The notes under the pieces: model-generated
The model's database searches: none
What the model was told of the DNA's origin: nothing
Seen by the model: only the letters and a program-made list of their open reading frames with translations
Assembly: GCF_014218275.1 (NCBI RefSeq)
Contig: NZ_AP023213.1
Location: 1,714,001 to 1,778,000, forward strand
DNA: 64,000 bases
Source of the DNA: Citrifermentans bremense
GTDB lineage: Bacteria; Desulfobacterota; Desulfuromonadia; Geobacterales; Geobacteraceae
Reading direction: 5' to 3'
Position numbers and translations under genes: made by a program
In this document: in pieces, positions 59,586 to 64,000 of the stretch
Layout: each line of letters starts with the position of its first letter
How positions within the stretch are numbered: the first letter of the stretch is position 1

Positions 59586-60626
59586 TTACTCCCTCACCAA
59601 CCTCGGCACGCTGAGGTAGATACTCTGCAAAAACGACATCCGGTCACTGGAGTGATGACATCGACGGTGGCAATTGGGGCAGACTGCGACTGCATTCGTG
59701 TGGGTATCTGAGCCCTTCTCCGATAATTGCTTGAGGTGATGAACTTCCAAGAATGGCTCCCCTACCAACGTTGAAAAGGGGGCGGGGTTACCACATGCTT
59801 CGCATACACCTTTAGCGTTCTCCAGCACCCATGCTTTCACTACTGGGTCCCGAACAAATCCGGTAGAAGTCCCGGTGGTTTGCTTGGCTGTTTTTTGCCC
59901 TTTTGGAGGTGCGAAGACGTCTACTTTCTTCCTAAGCTTCTGTACCCTTTCCTCCAGTACGTCTGGGTCTTCAGTGGGAATATAGTCAGCAGGGTCATGG
60001 TAGTTTAGCCTAGTTAAAAGCTCCATGATCTTCTTTTTACCATCAGGTCCTACGTTCTTAGCCGGAACATACCCTGTGACATGCGGCATGGAAAGTTCCA
60101 CCAGCACAGCAGAAATGTTCTGCATCCGGTACTCGACTGAAGCTTTTGTCCGGCTTGCCAGCGGTCCTTCGCGAAGAGTTACGTTGACATCGCTTTTCTT
60201 ATATGGTTTCCCATCCCTCTCTTGCTCAAGCATCCAGAGATATGCCTTAACGGCAGCTTCAAATTCATCGTCAGTCCACTTCTCGGAAACGCCACCTTTT
60301 TTTTCCACATCATCGCCTTTACTGACCGCTTCAAGATCGAATCGGACTTTCCCATCATCTTTTATCCTCAGTCTGTGTGAAGCCATGCCTTGGTGGGTGT
60401 CATCGGTAAGGTGAGACAGGTGGCGCTTTACACGAACAATCGAAGTTCCAGCCGCCACTGCAATTTCCTCAACAGAAGATTCCCCCTTGAGGACTGCAAG
60501 GTCAATCACTCCAGCCTGCTTGTCTTCCTGATGTCTAAGCCACGTTCTTCCATACAGTGTTGCTGGACGCTTCCCTGCCAGCACGTCCAGTGTATCCTCA
60601 AAGTCTCTCGCATGTCTGTTGGTCAT
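59586..60626 (-). CDS. HNH endonuclease domain protein with N-terminal helix-turn-helix
   Basis: 346 residues. The N-terminal part has a helix-turn-helix-like SVEEIAVAAGTSIVRVKRHLSHL (about 51-73) and the block WTDDEFEAAVKAYLWMLEQERDG. The C-terminal HNH nuclease reads GVCEACGNPAPF, FLEVHHLKQLSEKGSDTHTNAVAVCPNCHRRCH, with both Cys pairs, the catalytic VHH and the following Asn/His. A degraded paralog lies at 57868-58230. Possibly a McrA/Type IV-like restriction protein. Confidence 0.85.
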   Translation of the reverse strand: MTNRHARDFEDTLDVLAGKRPATLYGRTWLRHQEDKQAGVIDLAVLKGESSVEEIAVAAGTSIVRVKRHLSHLTDDTHQGMASHRLRIKDDGKVRFDLEAVSKGDDVEKKGGVSEKWTDDEFEAAVKAYLWMLEQERDGKPYKKSDVNVTLREGPLASRTKASVEYRMQNISAVLVELSMPHVTGYVPAKNVGPDGKKKIMELLTRLNYHDPADYIPTEDPDVLEERVQKLRKKVDVFAPPKGQKTAKQTTGTSTGFVRDPVVKAWVLENAKGVCEACGNPAPFSTLVGEPFLEVHHLKQLSEKGSDTHTNAVAVCPNCHRRCHHSSDRMSFLQSIYLSVPRLVRE

Positions 60627-60681
60627 GCTTCGCCACCCTCCTCGTCAAACATCATACTCCTCAAGCATCGACTAAAACCTA

Positions 60682-61689
60682 TTACCTCCGGCTATTGTTC
60701 AGCACCGTAATCATCCTCCTGTAAAACGGGTCGTGCTCAGGGCTGTACGATAGCGACCCTCCCCAATAATGCGGGCCGAGAATCATCCTGACTTTACCGT
60801 AATGCCTCTCCAAGCACGACCTACGCGCATCAGGAGTTTTCCCCAGTGATGCAATGATCCTCCTCTTCCAAGGGTGGTTGGAGCCGATGATGTTCTCGTT
60901 CCGGGCAATTAGCTTCCGCATGTAGTGCTCACCAACCAACCTATCCGACTTCTGTGTATTGCAGAAGGAATGGGAGAGCACCAGATTCCAAATCTCGTCG
61001 TGCTGCAAGACCTGCCGGGGGAGGACGTGATCAACATGGATGTCATCTGGCGGAATCGGCTCGCCGCAGTAGAAGCAGGTGTTGCCTTGGTATCCTTGGA
61101 GGAAAGGAATATTGCTGGTTAGGTTTTTCCTTTTGTACCCATTCTCAAGGTAGGTCAGACGGAGGTCGTTCGAGAGGACGAAGTTCTCTTGCTGAATTGA
61201 GAAGGCCCCCTCCAGTAGGCTCCATCTGGCATCCAGTTCTTCTTCCAGTTCAGTCGTGTCGGCCTCGACAATGCGGTGGAGATCGTCCGTAAGGATCAGC
61301 TCTTTGCCGAAGTCAAAGCGGTAGAACTTCCCCTTGAACGACTCGTCATTCCCGAGGTTGTCGAACCTTCGGATGACATCGCCGAATGCGTTGGCTCCGA
61401 CTTCCTGAATCGCCTGATCAAGGGACAGCTTCCCCGCTAGATGGAGCTTGACGATCCGCTCCATGACCGTCTGCCGGGACGGCGTTGCCTGTTGTGGCAT
61501 TGGATCATGGGACAGGCGTTGTTGGTACTGAAGGAGGAACTCCGTCGAGAGCTGCTCCCAAGTAACTCTGGTCTGCCCATGCTCGGCAAGAGAGAGGAGG
61601 GTCTTCCCTAGAGCGATTTTGTACGTCGCCTGATTGAGGCCAAAAAGTATTAGAGCTTTCCAATAGTCTTTGTCGGTGAACGCCATCAT
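60682..61689 (-). CDS. HNH endonuclease domain protein
   Basis: 335 residues. The C-terminal HNH domain reads NTCFYCGEPIPPDDIHVDHVLPRQVLQHDEIWNLVLSHSFCNTQKSDRL: one Cys pair, the VDHVLPR catalytic box of the Cas9/HNH type and the metal Asn/His. The N-terminal 200 residues are helical (FLLQYQQRLSHDPMPQ, MERIVKLHLAGKLSLDQAIQEVGANAFGDVIRRF) and may bind DNA or a partner. The start context lacks a good ribosome-binding site. It is preceded on the same strand by the EVK nuclease-like gene after 184 bases. Confidence 0.82.
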   Translation of the reverse strand: MMAFTDKDYWKALILFGLNQATYKIALGKTLLSLAEHGQTRVTWEQLSTEFLLQYQQRLSHDPMPQQATPSRQTVMERIVKLHLAGKLSLDQAIQEVGANAFGDVIRRFDNLGNDESFKGKFYRFDFGKELILTDDLHRIVEADTTELEEELDARWSLLEGAFSIQQENFVLSNDLRLTYLENGYKRKNLTSNIPFLQGYQGNTCFYCGEPIPPDDIHVDHVLPRQVLQHDEIWNLVLSHSFCNTQKSDRLVGEHYMRKLIARNENIIGSNHPWKRRIIASLGKTPDARRSCLERHYGKVRMILGPHYWGGSLSYSPEHDPFYRRMITVLNNSRR

Positions 61690-61873
61690 GTAAATGCTTC
61701 TAGCAATTCCTCTCTTTAAGTCAACAGCGCTCTGTTTAAATTATCTATCCCTATTGCTCCGGATGGTATGAACCGGGTGGCGTCAGCAAAGCTAATACGG
61801 TCGTGTACAGTCGTCCTAGCGGGTGGAACAGCTTATTGAAAGAGCCGACTCGGCTGATGTTGGACTCGTCAAG

Positions 61874-62893
61874 CTACTTAGACAGGTTTGGGGTGAGTAT
61901 GGTTGTCTTCACCTTGTCCATTTGAAATACGACAACCTGAATGTTTAGCCGTGATAGTGCTGCCTTCAAATCATCGGCGATTGGCTCATCGTGTGGAAGC
62001 ACTATTACTCGTCTGCAATCTGAAGCTGCTCCGTGTACCATGAGTTGCCCGATGGCAGAGTAGACATTTTGTCGCGCCGTACTTGTCTTCACCTCATAGA
62101 CCTCGATGAGATCAGTTCCCTGTAGTATCCCAAAATCTATCAACACGTTTTTGACTGGTCTTGCAGTTTTCGGAAGAGAAAGAGAGCAACGCCAATCCTT
62201 CACTGCGTCAACGACTTCCCCGTGTCGGGATAGGTAATCAATTTCCGATGAGCGCTTTCCTTTTCGCCGTCCTTTGGACTCTGAATAAAAATCTTCAAAA
62301 GCCCTTTGTTTTTGCTGAAATTCAGGTGTATCTATTTCTTTATCACGTACTGCTTGCTTGAATGCTGCAATAGCGTCGATGTATTGCGTTGAGGATTTCG
62401 TTGCTGCCGCTCCTTCAATGGGCATGACGATGACTCCGTCCCTAATGCGTCCAGAAGAGCAACCAACTTCAACAAGAAGCTGATTTGACCATGAGAGGAA
62501 GGCGCTTTTCCCAACACCTTTCCTGCCCCCCCCTACACCACCAGAGTGCATTAGGTAGATTGTTCCGGTGTTGTTGTCACGCCCGAAAAATCCTTCGATC
62601 TGTGCGTCTATTCCTTCGTAGGGGATGTTAATTTCAACCGAAATTTGCAAACCTGTTTTCTCTGCAAACAGACCAAACCAGTTCAATTTTCGAGGGTGTT
62701 TCTCCTCCTTACCATTACAATCAGCGGACCAAAACCAATGGCTTCCGTTTGTGGTGACCTTTGCGTTTGGAATGTTCCCACCCGGATAGCCAATCGCTTT
62801 TACTGCGACCCGAGTGAATTCTCGCCGCATGGTTCTTTCCAGAGTACGTTGTGCCTCTGCGATCTCTGTTTTTGATTCTAGCAGTGTGAACAT
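61874..62893 (-). CDS. PD-(D/E)XK-like protein (restriction-type)
   Basis: 339 residues. A C-terminal restriction-endonuclease-like core reads NVLIDFGILQGTDLIEVYEVKTSTARQNVYSAIGQLMVHG: Asp, then EVK with hydrophobic strands and a helix, the arrangement of PD-(D/E)XK nucleases. The N-terminal 170 residues (WFWSADCNGKEE, FFGRDNNTGTIYLMHSGGVGGGRKGVGKSAFLSW) are unrecognised; the Gly-rich GGGRKGVGKS recalls a P-loop but lacks its context. Likely part of a restriction or anti-phage set. Confidence 0.65.
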   Translation of the reverse strand: MFTLLESKTEIAEAQRTLERTMRREFTRVAVKAIGYPGGNIPNAKVTTNGSHWFWSADCNGKEEKHPRKLNWFGLFAEKTGLQISVEINIPYEGIDAQIEGFFGRDNNTGTIYLMHSGGVGGGRKGVGKSAFLSWSNQLLVEVGCSSGRIRDGVIVMPIEGAAATKSSTQYIDAIAAFKQAVRDKEIDTPEFQQKQRAFEDFYSESKGRRKGKRSSEIDYLSRHGEVVDAVKDWRCSLSLPKTARPVKNVLIDFGILQGTDLIEVYEVKTSTARQNVYSAIGQLMVHGAASDCRRVIVLPHDEPIADDLKAALSRLNIQVVVFQMDKVKTTILTPNLSK

Positions 62894-62919
62894 AGCGCTC
62901 CTTGCGAGTACAGGATTTT

Positions 62920-63672
62920 TTAGATGACGGCGATCACCTTTCCAACGAAACAGTCCACTCCACCAACCGAGAAATGGCCGTACAAACGATTCGGTGCTAC
63001 CGTGATTCCGTCAGAGCACAGCGTCTGAACAAATCTTTCGAAATCGCGGTGGTTTCGACTAAGATTTTCCATGAAAGTTAGATCGGTGTGAAACTCATGG
63101 ACCACAAAGGCGGCTAGAGATGAAGAGTCAAGTTTTGCTTGAAGCGCAGTCCCGCATATCGCGGCCAACAACTGGTATCGGACTGCGCCCCACCTCGATT
63201 CTGTTGGCACTCCAGTCTCTCCGACCATCTGAAGGAGAGCCTGAATCCTCTCGGGAGCCTTGGTGGAAATCCCAGACTCGCGTCGTTTCATCGCCCGTCG
63301 CCAGTATTCAGCTACGGTTTCATTTCCGAACGCTTCGTCTGCTTTGGCTTCAATGCACACCGTGAGCCGATGGACAGTTGCCTCACCTATCAGAGCGAGA
63401 TCATGATTTCGCCCTTCCCCACGCTGGGGGAGGCGGGTCACCTTCTCCGGTACTCCACTCAGCAGCTTCACCCCACGGAGCCACGACGTCGAGAGGAGTA
63501 GCGTTTGAAGCTCCGCCGGAACCGATAACGTATCTCCCCGGAACCATGCCTTTGCAAGCTCCATAGCACTACGGCCCTCCTTCCACTGGTACTCTCTCTT
63601 GGGGCGTGTCCAGTCCTCCCAGCGTAGGATCGACATTCCGTCCGGTCGATACAGTGTCAGCGTCTTTGTCAT
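62920..63672 (-). CDS. PD-(D/E)XK-like protein
   Basis: 250 residues. Core reads RNHDLALIGEATVHRLTVCIEAKADEAFGNETVAEYWRRAMKRR: an Asp, then IEAK with following charged helix, typical of the nuclease superfamily. The C terminus holds SLAAFVVHEFHTD and a Gly-rich end (GHFSVGGVDCFVGKV), as in type II-like proteins. No signal peptide. Same strand as the EVK protein, 26 bases upstream of it, so the two form a pair. Confidence 0.65.
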   Translation of the reverse strand: MTKTLTLYRPDGMSILRWEDWTRPKREYQWKEGRSAMELAKAWFRGDTLSVPAELQTLLLSTSWLRGVKLLSGVPEKVTRLPQRGEGRNHDLALIGEATVHRLTVCIEAKADEAFGNETVAEYWRRAMKRRESGISTKAPERIQALLQMVGETGVPTESRWGAVRYQLLAAICGTALQAKLDSSSLAAFVVHEFHTDLTFMENLSRNHRDFERFVQTLCSDGITVAPNRLYGHFSVGGVDCFVGKVIAVI

Positions 63673-63872
63673 CTTCTCGCTCCTGTGAGGTAGCTAGACC
63701 GCTATAACCTGATGTCAGCCACTGTATAGCACGGATCGACATTCAAACGTAGCACTTTCTAATCTCACCTAGAACTGAACCGCTACGGCGGTCAAGAACG
63801 TTCTGGGAACGGAGATTTTTCGGGAAATCCATGGCGGATAAATAGATGTGACTCCAGTCGAATGAGGAACTT

Positions 63873-64000
63873 ATGGCCACAAACTACGGATACATCGACG
63901 TCCCCGCCACCACGCCGGAGCACTATGCCCAGCATTACGGGATCCTTGCCTTTGCCACGAACAACGGACTTGGACCTGTCCACTTCGTCAACGAGTCCGC
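63873..64000 (+). CDS. Start of a protein-coding gene, cut by the window edge
   Basis: An open frame from ATG 63873, with TGAGGAAC as a ribosome-binding site, encodes 42 residues (NYGYIDVPATTPEHYAQHYGILAFATN...) up to the right edge without a stop. Not enough is present to assign a family. Confidence 0.45.
   Translation, partial: MATNYGYIDVPATTPEHYAQHYGILAFATNNGLGPVHFVNES

Larger units (their letters stand above)
49860..64000. mobile_element. Putative accessory island
   Basis: From about 49.86 kb to the right edge the DNA is less GC-rich, codon use changes, gene-free gaps reach 900 bases, and the products are nucleases, unknowns and gene remnants, including a truncated serine recombinase. 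No tRNA gene, direct att repeats or intact integrase are seen, so the boundary is approximate and the element type is open. The right end lies outside the window. Confidence 0.55.

Noticed and set aside
62500-62560. P-loop ATPase in the EVK nuclease-like protein
   Set aside because: GGGRKGVGKS resembles a Walker A, but there is no preceding strand pattern or Walker B, so an ATPase is not claimed.
63792-63983. Minus-strand frame at the right edge
   Set aside because: Antisense to a + frame that has a ribosome-binding site and better coding character.
1-64000. tRNA and rRNA genes
   Set aside because: No cloverleaf with CCA-type end or rRNA segment was recognised anywhere in the window.

Overview
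The first 49.8 kb look like a chromosome segment of a GC-rich deltaproteobacterium of the Geobacter type (Geobacterales; Geomonas or Citrifermentans relatives are my best guess). The basis is gene content and style: a CXXCH cytochrome, TrmFO, a large two-component/c-di-GMP surface cluster, many short palindromic intergenic repeats and a probable selenoprotein. The species is an inference, because no rRNA gene is present.

Layout 1-49.8 kb: leuC (5' end outside the window) and leuD; an operon of a WPL/FPLY-repeat exported protein, an MlaE-type permease and an MCE (MlaD-type) protein, with no MlaF ATPase nearby; a CruF-like membrane protein; a mono-heme cytochrome; an M16 peptidase; a PLD / EEP-phosphatase / VTT-membrane-protein cluster; pepA; a large lipoprotein; class II DAHP synthase; a membrane-anchored C13 (caspase-like) peptidase; tldD with a DUF4911 partner; an 11-kb cell-surface and signalling operon (DUF11-like protein, 2008-residue outer-membrane/OmpA protein, FecR protein, histidine kinase, REC-GGDEF regulator); a U32 protein; LysM protein, dprA, topA, trmFO, maf and yggS with small membrane proteins; an ABC-F ATPase; an RlmI-type methyltransferase; bacteriohemerythrin; a 59-residue Cys-rich protein; a polysaccharide deacetylase; a thioredoxin-2-like gene interrupted by an in-frame UGA; and a small beta-barrel protein.

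After a terminator at about 49.86 kb the character changes: lower GC, longer gene-poor gaps, mixed orientations and few recognisable housekeeping genes. This 14-kb stretch reads as an accessory island. It holds a minimal PolA-like putative polymerase with a small upstream gene, a HEPN-like protein, a DUF2726/zinc-finger protein, three HNH proteins, two PD-(D/E)XK-like proteins, a J-domain protein, a HIT protein and several unknowns. It also holds degraded pieces: the first codons of a serine recombinase, a frameshifted copy of one HNH protein, and a remnant resembling a putative molybdenum-carrier protein. A 29-bp inverted repeat lies inside it.

The strongest single finding is the UGA at 48020-48022. 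It sits exactly where thioredoxin 2 has its first active-site Cys, is followed by 79 in-frame codons of thioredoxin sequence, and has a stem-loop at the right distance to be a bacterial SECIS. All functional statements come from reading motifs by eye; no database search was possible.
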